A stretch of 64,000 nucleotides of DNA from Maribellus sp. YY47 (lineage in GTDB: Bacteria; Bacteroidota; Bacteroidia; Bacteroidales; Prolixibacteraceae). This document shows positions 46,206 through 55,697 of this stretch, one piece after another. Numbering within the stretch: the first letter of the stretch is position 1; the number at the start of each line of letters is the position of its first letter. Below the pieces are notes generated by a model that saw only the letters and a program-made list of their open reading frames with translations, was not told the origin of the DNA and searched no databases. A program made the position numbers and the translations under genes. The stretch is taken from the NCBI RefSeq assembly GCF_023111095.1, contig NZ_JALGYW010000002.1, positions 62,001 through 126,000 of the forward strand, in the 5' to 3' direction.

Positions 46206-46925
46206 ATGCGAATACGATTAAAAACCATCATCACGTGTTTGCTGATTTTTGCAGCAGTTCATCTTCGGGCGCAACTCACAAACATTGGGTTCACGCTTTC
46301 AACTGAAGCGAATACCACCCAATACAAACTTTCCGGCAATCAGTTTTATCCCCTATACGTTCCCATGGGCTCAGAGTTTATGAACGACGATTGGCAAAAA
46401 GGATATGTAATACTCGAAAATCAGGACCGTTACGACAGTTTACATTTAAAGTTAAACACCTACAAAGACGAATTGATCTGGTTACACAGTCGATCCTCGT
46501 CGCTGGTTGAACTCGATAAGTCAACCATTCGTGAATTTGGTTTTTATTCAGAAACAGGCCTTCCGATGATGTTTCGAAAACTGGAGATGAACATCGTCCC
46601 GAAAGGCGATCATTATTTCAGAATGCTTTACAACGGGAAACTAAAACTTGTGATCTGGTTTAAAACAACAGAAGAAGAAGTGCCCGCCTATACCGACAAA
46701 TACGGCTACATGCGAAATACAAATTTCAAAATGAGAAGCAATTATTTTCTCATTTTTCCGGACAACGATTTTGAACGGTTCAGGCTTAAACGCATGCCCT
46801 TTCTTTATCTTTTTGGAGAAAAGCAAAAAGAGGTCAGAAAATTACTGCGCAAGAACAAAAACCGGTTAATGAAGGAAAGCGACTTTATCAATGCCGTTCA
46901 ACTGATTGATCGGGAATTTTACTAG
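46206..46925 (+). CDS. hypothetical secreted protein, operon end
   Basis: A 239-aa protein of no family known to me. A signal peptide (TIITCLLIFAAVHLRAQ) is followed by a beta-rich body (KGYVILENQDRYDSLHLKLNTYKDELIWL) and a strongly basic C-terminus (KQKEVRKLLRKNKNRLMKESDF). It is five bp after the MG2-like gene, so surely co-transcribed with the receptor; conserved position suggests a structural or assembly role for the complex, which is inference. Confidence 0.7.
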   Translation: MRIRLKTIITCLLIFAAVHLRAQLTNIGFTLSTEANTTQYKLSGNQFYPLYVPMGSEFMNDDWQKGYVILENQDRYDSLHLKLNTYKDELIWLHSRSSSLVELDKSTIREFGFYSETGLPMMFRKLEMNIVPKGDHYFRMLYNGKLKLVIWFKTTEEEVPAYTDKYGYMRNTNFKMRSNYFLIFPDNDFERFRLKRMPFLYLFGEKQKEVRKLLRKNKNRLMKESDFINAVQLIDREFY

Positions 46926-47123
46926 GCTTGAATTTACCACAAGAAATATCAACCCCTCACACAACCGTTTCTTCAACATAGATTTTCAAGAGATTATTTT
47001 GTAACTTCTTTCTGCGTCTCAGGTACCCGGTTAGGATTGTGTTTGCCAGATATTAACGTCGGAAATGATCCGACTCATCCAGTAACTCGACGTTCTGCAA
47101 CTCATTTCTCAAAATAAAATATC

Positions 47124-47456
47124 ATGGAATGTTACATCGAACTTTGGAAAGAAAAGGATGCATGGAAACATCTTCCCAAAAATGAAAAGGAAAATTACCT
47201 GAACCAGATTGGTCCGCACATGACTGAACTGCTGGGCAAAGGTGTTGAAATTGTGGGCTGGGGCACCAACAAACCCTCAACCGTAAACCGCGTAGAATTT
47301 GATTTTTTTGCGGTGTGGAAATTTCCGGATGGCGAAATGATGGAAGAATTTGAAACAGCCATTGCAACTGCAGGCTGGTACACGTATTTCAGCCAGGTAA
47401 ACGCCTCGGGAGAATTGGTTTCGCCGGAAGATGTTATTCGCAAAATGATCTACTAA
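47124..47456 (+). CDS. small conserved hypothetical protein (DUF6616-like)
   Basis: A 110-aa cytosolic protein without a signal. The composition and pattern MECYIELWKEKDAWKHLP...FFAVWKFPDGEMMEEFETAIATAGWYTYF suggest a dimeric ferredoxin-like alpha/beta (Dabb/monooxygenase-like) fold; I tentatively associate it with DUF6616. Stands alone, 198 bp after the TonB operon and about 500 bp before GH31. Confidence 0.6.
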   Translation: MECYIELWKEKDAWKHLPKNEKENYLNQIGPHMTELLGKGVEIVGWGTNKPSTVNRVEFDFFAVWKFPDGEMMEEFETAIATAGWYTYFSQVNASGELVSPEDVIRKMIY

Positions 47457-47958
47457 ATTGAATCCCATGAGCTAAATAAAACTGGCATTTAAACTTAACG
47501 ATTCGAGATCGACCTTTTCCGGCTTTCTTACATCCATTCAACTTAAAACATCTTTTTGAAAGAATGTTGGACTTCGTTTTATAATTCACCAAAATCGTTT
47601 CTTTCCATACTGTTCCTGAAGGCGCCCAAATAACCGTGCTCCCCGTTCCCTAAAATTTGTGTCCTCCCCAAAAAATACAATACCGGAAAGGCAAAGGACT
47701 TCAGCCCGGTTGAATAATCCGGTACCGATCATCAAAATTCTTTTGTCCCAATAAAATGCCAACAAACAGAAACTCCAGGGCTCCTGAACTTTTAGCCATA
47801 CCGAAAAACGGTAGTTAATCCTAAAAAAAAGAATGCTGATTGTCACTAACAAAAAAACGGGAAAAACGTGAAACTCTGCCGCTTTTTTGTATTTTAGTTC
47901 GGCATAACCAGCAAATAATCAACAAAAAACGAAAATCTGAAACCTTAATCATCTCTAC
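47457..47958. other. 502-bp intergenic region upstream of GH31
   Basis: No supported gene. A minus-strand frame of 88 codons (47586-47852) reads FFRINYRFSVWLKVQEPWSF... with mixed hydrophobic and basic residues; it has no family match I know, and no neighbour shares its orientation until the tricorn-type gene, so I leave it uncalled. The last ~80 bp upstream of GH31 are AT-rich and probably contain its promoter. Confidence 0.45.
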
Positions 47959-50796
47959 ATGAAACGACCATTTGCGATACTCTTAATTTGTCTTTTCGCT
48001 TTTTCGTGTACACAACCGGTGTGGGAAAAAAGCACTAAAGGAGTGGTAATTTATCCAAAGAATCCGAAAGGCCAATCGGCTAAAGCGCTGATGATTCTTC
48101 CACTGGGCGACGAAATAATTCGTGTCACAGCCAGTGCAACTACCACTTTTAGCGATGCACAAAGTTTGTCGGTTTTACCCGGATTAACGCCTGTAAATTA
48201 TACCGTTGAAGAAAGAGACGGGAAGATTATAGTCGCTACCGCCAAAACCAAAGTGGAAGTTTCGGCTGAAACTGGCGCGGTTAATTTCTACGATGCGGAA
48301 GGGAAGCTCATTCTCCAGGGAAAAGAAGACGGAGGCACAAACTTTAAGGCCATGGAAGTGGATGGAGTGAAAGGCTACGAGCTACAACAGGTGTTTGAAT
48401 CATCAGAAGATGAGGCGCTTTACGGGCTGGGGCAGCACCAGGCGGGAGAAATGAACTACAAAGGCAAAAACGAAGAACTTTTCCAGTACAATACAAAAGT
48501 CTCCATTCCATTTGTGGTATCTACCAAAAACTACGGAATACTTTGGGACAATTATTCGCTCTCGCGTTTTGGCGATCCGCGTCCTTACGGGCAAATCGAC
48601 CAGTTTAAATTAATCGATGCTGATGGGAAAGAAGGCGGCCTAACCGCCACTTATGTTGATAATACCGAAACCGACCACGTTTTTCTGGAACGCAAAGAAG
48701 CCACCATCGATTACGAAAACCTGGAAACCATTGAGAATTTTCCGGAAGGTTTTAGTTTCGACCGGGCCAAAATTACCTGGGAAGGAAAACTCCAGCCAAA
48801 GGAAAGCGGCCTGTTTCATTTTCTTTTGTATTATGCCGGTTACACAAAAATCTGGATCGACGGACAACTTCTTGCCGATAAATGGAGGACCGCATGGAAC
48901 CCTTCCGTGGCCAAGTTCCAAATCGATATGAATGCAGGTCAGGATTACGACATCAAACTGGAGTGGTACCCCGATGGCGGCGTTTCCTACATTGGGTTAA
49001 AAGCCTTGTCGCCGGTACCGGCCGATCAGCAGGACGATATTTCCTTTTACGCTGAAATGGGCGACCAGATCGACTATTATTTTATGAAAGGAAATTCGAT
49101 GGACGACGTGATCAGCCGCTACCGAACCCTCACCGGAAAAGCACAGGTAATGCCGAAATGGGCGATGGGATTCTGGCAAAGCCGCGAGCGTTACAAAACA
49201 CAGGATGAACTGTTAAGCACACTGGATGAATTCCGCAAACGTCATATCCCGATCGACAACATTGTTCAGGACTGGTCGTACTGGCCGGTTACCCAATGGG
49301 GAAGCCATGATTTTGATACCCTGCGTTTCCCCGATGCTGAAGGAATGATCAAACAGGTGCATGATAAGCACGCACGTATTTTGATTTCTGTTTGGCCAAA
49401 ATTCTACCTCGGGACCGGGCATTACAAAGAATTTGACGAAAACGGCTGGATGTACCAACAGGCAATTAAAGACAGCATCCGCGACTGGATTTACCCCGGT
49501 TACATTGGTTCGTTTTACGATGCTTACAGCGAAGATGCCCGCAAATTATTCTGGAAACAGATCGATGAAAAACTGTATTCAAAAGGAATCGATGCCTGGT
49601 GGCTTGATGCAACAGAGCCCGATATTCTTTCGAATGCCAGCATTGAATACCGCAAAAAACTGATGAATCCAACAGCCCTGGGACCATCAACAAAATATTT
49701 CAATGCTTTTGCTTTAATGAATGCAAAAGGGATTTATGAAGGTCAGCGAGGGAAAAAACCGGTGGATCGTGTGTTCATCCTTACCCGCTCTGGATTTTCG
49801 GGAATGCAGCATTACGGAACCACCACCTGGAGCGGCGACATTGGCACTACCTGGGGCGATATGAAAGCACAGATCACCGCCGGAATCAACTTCTCGATGT
49901 CGGGCCTCCCCTACTGGACGATGGACATTGGCGGTTTCTGTGTACAAAAGAAATTTGAACGGGCGAAAGAAGGAAGCGAAGACATGGAGGAATGGCGTGA
50001 ACTAAACACCCGCTGGTACCAGTTTGGAGCCTTTGCACCGCTTTTCCGAGTACACGGGCAATTCCCTTACCGTGAGATCTACAACATCGCCCCCGAGAAA
50101 CACCCGGCTTACCAGTCGATGTTATACTACAACAAACTTCGCTACCGACTGATGCCATACATTTACAGCCTAACCGGCGCGGTTTATTTCGACGACTACA
50201 CCATCATGCGCGGTTTGGCAATGGATTTCTCGGCCGATAAAAATGTGCTGAATATTGGCGATCAGTTTATGTTTGGTTCATCATTAATGGTTTGCCCGGT
50301 GACTGAATACAAGGCACGACAACGTGAGGTGTATTTTCCGGCAAATACGGGCTGGTACGATCTTTATTCGGGTGAATACCTTGACGGTGGCCAGAAAATG
50401 GTAGTAAGTGCACCGTACGAAAGAATGCCGTTGTATGTTTGCGAGGGTTCTATTATTCCTGCCGGACCTGAAATTGAATACACCAGCCAAAAGCCGGATG
50501 CGCCGATCGATATTTATGTTTATACCGGGAAAGATGGTTCGTTTAAACTCTACGAAGACGAATCGACCAACTACAATTACGAAGAAGGTAAATTCAGCGT
50601 GATTGCGTTTGAATACTCAGAAGCCGGAAAAACGTTGAAAATACTCGCTCGTAAAGGCGAATTCGAAGGAATGATCAAAGATCGTGAATTCCGCATCCAC
50701 AAAGTTTCAAAAGAAGAAGCTTTACCATTCCTTTCAGAAAAAGGACTGGTGCAAACGGTAAAATATAATGGAGAAGAAACTGAAGTAATTTTGTAA
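47959..50796 (+). CDS. GH31 alpha-glycosidase (alpha-xylosidase-like) with PA14 insert
   Basis: A 945-aa lipoprotein (FAFSC, Cys17). Order: N-terminal beta-sandwich (with the GLGQHQ segment), a PA14 carbohydrate-binding insert at about 262-355 (KITWEGKLQPKESGLFHF, KIWIDGQLLADKW, AGQDYDIKLEWYPDGG), and a catalytic barrel with WQSRERYKTQDE and the nucleophile motif WWLDATEPD (547-555, Asp550). Later conserved RSGFSGMQHYGTTTWSGDI and C-terminal beta-sandwiches follow. WLDATEPD with an inserted PA14 is usual for alpha-xylosidases and related GH31 from Bacteroidota, but alpha-glucosidase or alpha-galactosidase specificity cannot be excluded. It converges on the GH125 gene across a strong terminator. 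Confidence 0.92.
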   Translation: MKRPFAILLICLFAFSCTQPVWEKSTKGVVIYPKNPKGQSAKALMILPLGDEIIRVTASATTTFSDAQSLSVLPGLTPVNYTVEERDGKIIVATAKTKVEVSAETGAVNFYDAEGKLILQGKEDGGTNFKAMEVDGVKGYELQQVFESSEDEALYGLGQHQAGEMNYKGKNEELFQYNTKVSIPFVVSTKNYGILWDNYSLSRFGDPRPYGQIDQFKLIDADGKEGGLTATYVDNTETDHVFLERKEATIDYENLETIENFPEGFSFDRAKITWEGKLQPKESGLFHFLLYYAGYTKIWIDGQLLADKWRTAWNPSVAKFQIDMNAGQDYDIKLEWYPDGGVSYIGLKALSPVPADQQDDISFYAEMGDQIDYYFMKGNSMDDVISRYRTLTGKAQVMPKWAMGFWQSRERYKTQDELLSTLDEFRKRHIPIDNIVQDWSYWPVTQWGSHDFDTLRFPDAEGMIKQVHDKHARILISVWPKFYLGTGHYKEFDENGWMYQQAIKDSIRDWIYPGYIGSFYDAYSEDARKLFWKQIDEKLYSKGIDAWWLDATEPDILSNASIEYRKKLMNPTALGPSTKYFNAFALMNAKGIYEGQRGKKPVDRVFILTRSGFSGMQHYGTTTWSGDIGTTWGDMKAQITAGINFSMSGLPYWTMDIGGFCVQKKFERAKEGSEDMEEWRELNTRWYQFGAFAPLFRVHGQFPYREIYNIAPEKHPAYQSMLYYNKLRYRLMPYIYSLTGAVYFDDYTIMRGLAMDFSADKNVLNIGDQFMFGSSLMVCPVTEYKARQREVYFPANTGWYDLYSGEYLDGGQKMVVSAPYERMPLYVCEGSIIPAGPEIEYTSQKPDAPIDIYVYTGKDGSFKLYEDESTNYNYEEGKFSVIAFEYSEAGKTLKILARKGEFEGMIKDREFRIHKVSKEEALPFLSEKGLVQTVKYNGEETEVIL

Positions 50797-50823
50797 TCCT
50801 AAGGTTTAGTTGAATTAAAAAGA

Positions 50824-50853
50824 AACCCGGGAAAGCGAAAGCAAACCCGGGTT
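50824..50853. terminator. bidirectional terminator between GH31 and GH125
   Basis: AACCCGGG (50824-50831) pairs exactly with CCCGGGTT (50846-50853) around a 14-base A/G-rich loop. AAAAAGA lies on the left and TTATTTTATT on the right, so each strand has a U-rich tail. It is well placed between the convergent genes. Confidence 0.85.
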
Positions 50854-50880
50854 CATTATTTTATTAAACCTGATAGTCTA

Positions 50881-52320
50881 TTACAAACGGTTGATCAAAT
50901 CTGCTTTCCCTTCATTAACCAGTTTCAGGATTAGTTCGCCAAACAACGTATTTGCCCAGGCAAACCACGAACGCGTGAAGTTTGTTGGATCGTCTTTGTG
51001 GAAGGTTTCGTGCATAAAACCAGTGTCGGCATCGGTATTGCGAAGTGTTTTTACACACCACCCGATTTCCTTATCATCGGTGCTGGTCATCGCTTTCATG
51101 ATGATACTCATCGGCCAAACCATGTCGTAACCTACGTGAGGGCCGCCAATTCCTTCGGCAGCTTTTCCTTTAAAGAAATACGGGTTGTCATCGCTCCACA
51201 CCAGGTTTCGGGTGTTTTGATAAACCGGATCGTTACGATCGGTCAATCCCAGGTAAGGCAAAGCCAACAGACTAGGAACATTGGCATCGTCCATAAAAGT
51301 ATGATTTCCGTAGCCATCCACTTCAAAAGCATACACTTTCCCATGACGGGGATGTTCCACAATTCCGTATTTCTCAATTGCCTTTTCCACCTCGTCAGCA
51401 AGGTCTTTACACTCTTTTGCAAAAGGTTTGTCGCCGGTAACTTCGGAACTTATTTCTGCCAACTGACGCAGCGAAACCACTGCAAACAAATTGGAAGGAA
51501 TCAGAAAGCCATAAGTAGTGGCATCATCCGAAGGACGGAATGTTGAATTGATAAGCCCAACAGGTTTTAACGGACGACCGTAACCTCCGTTTGAAACGGT
51601 ATCCAACTGACGATCGGTGGTACGCATAAAAACATACGGGCCATGATCTTCTTTGCGCTGTTGCTCCTTAAAGGTTTTTACAATCAGCTTGGCCGCTTTT
51701 TGCCAGTCGGCATCAAAAACAGAAGTATCGCCTGTAGTCTTCCAGTAGTTATAAGCCAAACGAACCGTGTAAGCCAGCGAATCAATCTCCCATTTTCGTT
51801 CGTGCAAACCCGGTTTCATGTCGGTATGATCGCTCATCCAGTGCACTTCTTCTTCCTTGGTTTTATTGAAAGCGTTGGCATACGGATCGAGTAAAACGCA
51901 CTGAGTCTGACGATGAACCACGCCGGCCAGCAACTTTTTCAACTCCTTGTCTTCACCTGCCAGCGACATATACGGCCACACCTGTGCGGTAGAATCGCGC
52001 AACCACATAGCGTGAATATCGCCGGTAATTACAAAAGTATCGGGTTTGCCGTTTAACGTTCCGTGCTCAACTGTTGTGTCCAGCGTGTTCGGGAAACAAT
52101 TTTCGAACATCCAGGCCAGTTTCGGATCTTTCAATTTAGCTTTCACCGAAGCGATTGCTTTTTCAACGGCCTCCGAAGTAAAATGCCTCTTCCCCGGTAC
52201 CGGTCGATTACTTACATAATTCTGCTGAACCGAAGCTGCCCACAATTGATTGGTCCCGACGAGGGATGCCCCTGCGACCGCAATGGTTCCTTTCTTTAAA
52301 AAATCTCTTCTATTCGTCAT
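50881..52320 (-). CDS. GH125 exo-alpha-1,6-mannosidase
   Basis: A 479-aa enzyme with a twin-arginine leader (TNRRDFLKKGTIAVAGASLVG). The body matches GH125 (old DUF1237): LAWMFENCFPNTLDTTV, then the highly conserved VITGDIHAMWLRDSTAQVWPY (near 112-132), DPYANAF, and GPHVGYDMVWPMSIIMKAMTS. GH125 enzymes are metal-independent inverting exo-mannosidases, mostly on alpha-1,6 linkages, typically working after GH76 and GH92 on mannan. It is the last gene of the minus-strand cluster, 13 bp after GH76; translation is probably coupled. Confidence 0.94.
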   Translation of the reverse strand: MTNRRDFLKKGTIAVAGASLVGTNQLWAASVQQNYVSNRPVPGKRHFTSEAVEKAIASVKAKLKDPKLAWMFENCFPNTLDTTVEHGTLNGKPDTFVITGDIHAMWLRDSTAQVWPYMSLAGEDKELKKLLAGVVHRQTQCVLLDPYANAFNKTKEEEVHWMSDHTDMKPGLHERKWEIDSLAYTVRLAYNYWKTTGDTSVFDADWQKAAKLIVKTFKEQQRKEDHGPYVFMRTTDRQLDTVSNGGYGRPLKPVGLINSTFRPSDDATTYGFLIPSNLFAVVSLRQLAEISSEVTGDKPFAKECKDLADEVEKAIEKYGIVEHPRHGKVYAFEVDGYGNHTFMDDANVPSLLALPYLGLTDRNDPVYQNTRNLVWSDDNPYFFKGKAAEGIGGPHVGYDMVWPMSIIMKAMTSTDDKEIGWCVKTLRNTDADTGFMHETFHKDDPTNFTRSWFAWANTLFGELILKLVNEGKADLINRL

Positions 52321-52333
52321 TCGTACAAAATAT

Positions 52334-53509
52334 TTATTCGTTTTTTAGTTCCTCTAAATTTGCCCAAATTTCCACCAAACTTACCTGATCCAGCAACCAT
52401 TTGTACTGATCCTCCTTTTCTCCTTTCCAATCCTTGCTAAATAGTCCGTTACTACTTCGAAGCGAGGCCCATAAATGATCGACGTTATTCTGAAAAACGT
52501 TGAGGTATTCCGGATTCTTATCTACCTTGTACAATTCGCAGTACCCCCTCATTAGAATGGCATTAAACCAGTTGCCTGTATTTTTAAACAGTTTGATTTC
52601 CTCACCATTTGGCGTTTCAAAATCTTCGGTAAAATACCTTATGGCCGATTGCGCAACAGCACGTGCATCAGCAAGAAAAGCTTCTTTTTGGGTTGCATTA
52701 TACAACAAAACGGCCGCCTGCAACATTTGTCCGCTGTTGTAAGTGTATTTCCGGTGATCTATTTCTCCGTTAAGCTTAATATTATCAAAATACAAATGAT
52801 CGTTCGGATCTTGTAAGGTAGACTTGGTCCAATCGTAAATTTTTTCTCCCCAAAGCAGGTAATCCTTCTCATTGGTGGCATGGAAAAGCTTTAGCGCCAA
52901 CACCGCTGCAGGAGCATTAGAGCATGTATTTTTTGACTTTTTCTTTTGCTCGCACCAATAAATCCCACCTCCTGCCTTGTCGTCCCAGCCACTGATTACA
53001 AACTCCCAAATTTCTTTTGATTTTGAAAGAAATTGTGCATTGTGAGTAAGCTCATAAGCTTCCAAAAAATCAATTCCAAGCCATATATTATCATCGTAAA
53101 AACGATCGCTCATGCCTGCTTCCTTTATATATGACTGGTAACAGGACGGTTTTCTGTCTGCATCGTAATAATTTTCGAGACCGGGCAAAACAGTACTTTC
53201 AAGCAAAGAACTGTATTCCCGGTCACCGGTGGCTTTCAGTAAAGCATTCACCGCAGAGAACAAGCCGGAAGTTGGCCAAAGATAAGCCACCCGTTTTCCT
53301 TTCACCGTATCTTCTCCCGCAAGGTAGGTGACTTTTCCGTCTTCCTTGTAGGGCCAGGTCTCCAGAAAGAGGTGATCGTGACCGGCATCATAATATTTCA
53401 GCACCAAATCCAGCGTTTGTTTAGCCCGAGCTGTGTTTTCCCCTTCTTTAGCATTGACTGGAGAAAAAAAGCTCATACACAATAATATGCCGGCGAAGAA
53501 TTTTACCAT
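52334..53509 (-). CDS. GH76 endo-alpha-1,6-mannanase-like protein
   Basis: A 391-aa secreted protein with a signal peptide (GILLCMSFFSPVNA). An (alpha/alpha)6-barrel of the GH76 type; the catalytic double aspartate is visible as FYDDNIWLGID (Asp139-Asp140) and the family's ..YLWPTSG.. at 77-83 is present. GH76 cuts alpha-1,6-mannan backbones of fungal and other alpha-mannans. Encoded next to GH125, giving an endo/exo pair. A perfect palindrome (53632-53649) lies 123 bp upstream. Confidence 0.9.
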   Translation of the reverse strand: MVKFFAGILLCMSFFSPVNAKEGENTARAKQTLDLVLKYYDAGHDHLFLETWPYKEDGKVTYLAGEDTVKGKRVAYLWPTSGLFSAVNALLKATGDREYSSLLESTVLPGLENYYDADRKPSCYQSYIKEAGMSDRFYDDNIWLGIDFLEAYELTHNAQFLSKSKEIWEFVISGWDDKAGGGIYWCEQKKKSKNTCSNAPAAVLALKLFHATNEKDYLLWGEKIYDWTKSTLQDPNDHLYFDNIKLNGEIDHRKYTYNSGQMLQAAVLLYNATQKEAFLADARAVAQSAIRYFTEDFETPNGEEIKLFKNTGNWFNAILMRGYCELYKVDKNPEYLNVFQNNVDHLWASLRSSNGLFSKDWKGEKEDQYKWLLDQVSLVEIWANLEELKNE

Positions 53510-53631
53510 TTCATTTTGCTTTTCTGGATTTTCTCAAATCCGGATAAAAAATCAAGTTCTGCTGTTGTAGTCCTCACCTTAACGACTGACGACTACATGA
53601 ATTATTTTTCTTATACTTTACTCACTTTCTG

Positions 53632-53649
53632 ATTGTTCCGCGGAACAAT
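53632..53649. promoter_or_regulatory. 18-bp perfect palindrome upstream of GH76
   Basis: ATTGTTCCGCGGAACAAT is a perfect dyad in the 155-bp spacer between the GH127-like gene stop and the GH76 start. There is no loop and no adjacent T-run on the minus strand, so an operator is as likely as a terminator. It stands out from the AT-rich surroundings. Confidence 0.45.
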
Positions 53650-53664
53650 GGTTTTGATTAAAAT

Positions 53665-55671
53665 TTACTTCCGATACACCGGAAACTGTGCAATTCGCAG
53701 TGTTGTGCAACCATACGGAATAAGTGTAATTTCCTCCTCGTTGTCTTCAACTATCCGGTAAGGCCAGGCAGGAGACGGCGTTTTCCCTGCCATATTTCGG
53801 TTTTCTGTCCAGATGGGCATTCTTCTCCCTTTGGTTTTTACCGTAATCGGAGCATTCTGTAAATTCCATGGATTGGGTTGAATGTCTTCCGAAAAATCAA
53901 TCTGAAAATCATTGTCCTTTACAGTTTTTTCCCAAATCGCATAATTCCATGGCGATTTAGGAAGCACTTCCCAGAAAGTGTCGTCGTATCCTTCCTTGGT
54001 CACTTCGCGCCATTCTTCTTTTATTTTGAGGGCATAAACCAGCGGTCCACGCTCAATGCCCAGCGACATTTCGTGCCAGTAACTAAAGCGAAAATCCATT
54101 CCAAGATCAAGTTCAACCTTGTCGTCCGATTTCCATTCACGATCAAGAATAACAATTCCATTTTTTGCTTCAACCTGCTGAACGTTATTATTTATATTTA
54201 GTCTGAATGACTTACACCATTCAGGAATTCTTAAATGAAACGGGAATTTTACTGCGTTCTCACTTTCAACCGTAAACAGAATCTGCTCTTTAAACGGATA
54301 GCCTGTTTCTTCTTTGATTGTAACCAATTCACCATTTGCAACTTTTGCAGTTACCGTAGTCGGACCGTAAACCAAGGCCGCCAAACCATTGTCGGCAGTT
54401 GCATACCAGGTATTTTGAACAAACTTTGGCCAGCCCTGGTGCATATTGGTCAGGCAGCAGGGATAACCGGTAGTGGTTCCAAAAACGTTCCGTCCTTCGC
54501 GGTCGTTAAAAAAATTCCGCTCGTCGTCGGAGACCTTGATCTGGTTCACCTGCTGAAAATATTGTTTCCGCATATAGTCATCTGTACTTTGAGTCGGCAG
54601 CACGTTATACGCGATCTTTTCAAGGTAATCGGCATAATAAACATCACCGGTTATTGGGAGGATGTTTTCAAAACAGTACATCATTTCAACGGCAGAACAC
54701 AATTCTGAGCCCTGTGTCGGATCGTTTCCATGCATGCGCTCATCGGCGCCGTACATTCCGTTTACAAAACCATGCACTTCTTTAATCGACGTCAGGCCTT
54801 TCTTAACCGATTCCAGGTATTTTTCTTCGGGATGTTGCTGGTAATAAATAATCGGTTCCTTCAATCCCTGAGCAACATTCACACAATGCAGATCGGGTAG
54901 CGGATTTAAACGGCGAATCATATCGCCGGCATAAACTCCGGTCCAGTCAACGGTTTGTTTATGAATAATTTCTGCCAGCTCCAGCAGAAACTTATCGCCT
55001 GAAATATTATAGAGCCAATAAACTACAGCGAGGTTATCTCCTCCCCTTCGGTTGGCCCAGAATGTTACATATCCCAACTCATTCTCGGGCAACATTTTCA
55101 GTTGGTAACGGAAGTAGTTAGTCATGAGCTTGATCACACGCTCATCGCCGGTTGCCGAATAATACTGCTGCAGCACTTTCAACATCACCATTTTGGGCCA
55201 CCAGTCGTTACGCATTCCCTGTTGCGTCCCCGGAATCCGTTCATAATTCTCAGGCAATGGCCTTGGTCCGAAATAACCGTCTTCCTGCTGGTTGTTGATA
55301 CTCCATTCTATCCATTTTTGCGCTTTGGCTTTTAGTTCGTCGTCATCGAGTAAGTATGCCAGTGGGACCAAACCATCAAGCCAGTAGGGGCCTCGCTCCC
55401 ATCCATCTCCGGTTCCACCAAGCCAGCCGTTATTATCGCCGCACACAACTTCGTAAATACTGTCGAGGTGACCGGTTAAACCATCGGCTTGTATTTTCAG
55501 CATTTCCTGCAAAAAACCGCCAGCTTGAATGGCTCCGATTGGCAAAGCAGTATATGGTTGTGCCACCAATGGTGCCTGGTTCGTGATATAAAATGCGTTT
55601 CGTTTGTCCTTTGCCACAGAAACATAGGAAACACTTGCGATAGCCAGTGCGATTAATACATATTTTTTCAT
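53665..55671 (-). CDS. GH127-like (DUF1680) glycoside hydrolase, divergent
   Basis: A 668-aa secreted protein of the DUF1680 superfamily that contains beta-L-arabinofuranosidases. Signal peptide at 1-20; (alpha/alpha)6-barrel with GWERGPYWLDGLVPLAYLL, NNQQEDGYFGP and NDWWPKMVMLKVLQQYY. The zinc/catalytic set seems conserved in altered context: SELC (Glu323, Cys325) and GYPCC (Cys405, Cys406), corresponding to the Glu-x-Cys and Cys-Cys of GH127. The sequences around them differ strongly from the classic paralogue at 56820-58682, so it may belong to a neighbouring family with other specificity. 26 bp after the GH43 gene, same transcript likely. Confidence 0.8.
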   Translation of the reverse strand: MKKYVLIALAIASVSYVSVAKDKRNAFYITNQAPLVAQPYTALPIGAIQAGGFLQEMLKIQADGLTGHLDSIYEVVCGDNNGWLGGTGDGWERGPYWLDGLVPLAYLLDDDELKAKAQKWIEWSINNQQEDGYFGPRPLPENYERIPGTQQGMRNDWWPKMVMLKVLQQYYSATGDERVIKLMTNYFRYQLKMLPENELGYVTFWANRRGGDNLAVVYWLYNISGDKFLLELAEIIHKQTVDWTGVYAGDMIRRLNPLPDLHCVNVAQGLKEPIIYYQQHPEEKYLESVKKGLTSIKEVHGFVNGMYGADERMHGNDPTQGSELCSAVEMMYCFENILPITGDVYYADYLEKIAYNVLPTQSTDDYMRKQYFQQVNQIKVSDDERNFFNDREGRNVFGTTTGYPCCLTNMHQGWPKFVQNTWYATADNGLAALVYGPTTVTAKVANGELVTIKEETGYPFKEQILFTVESENAVKFPFHLRIPEWCKSFRLNINNNVQQVEAKNGIVILDREWKSDDKVELDLGMDFRFSYWHEMSLGIERGPLVYALKIKEEWREVTKEGYDDTFWEVLPKSPWNYAIWEKTVKDNDFQIDFSEDIQPNPWNLQNAPITVKTKGRRMPIWTENRNMAGKTPSPAWPYRIVEDNEEEITLIPYGCTTLRIAQFPVYRK

Positions 55672-55697
55672 AGGTTTAATTATTTGGTTTTGTTCCT

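Noticed and set aside
47586-47852. 88-codon minus-strand ORF upstream of GH31
   Set aside because: Isolated, no homology recognised, composition not convincing as a protein.
53632-53649. Intrinsic terminator call for the 18-bp palindrome
   Set aside because: No loop and no T-run on the transcribed strand, so I list it as a regulatory palindrome instead.
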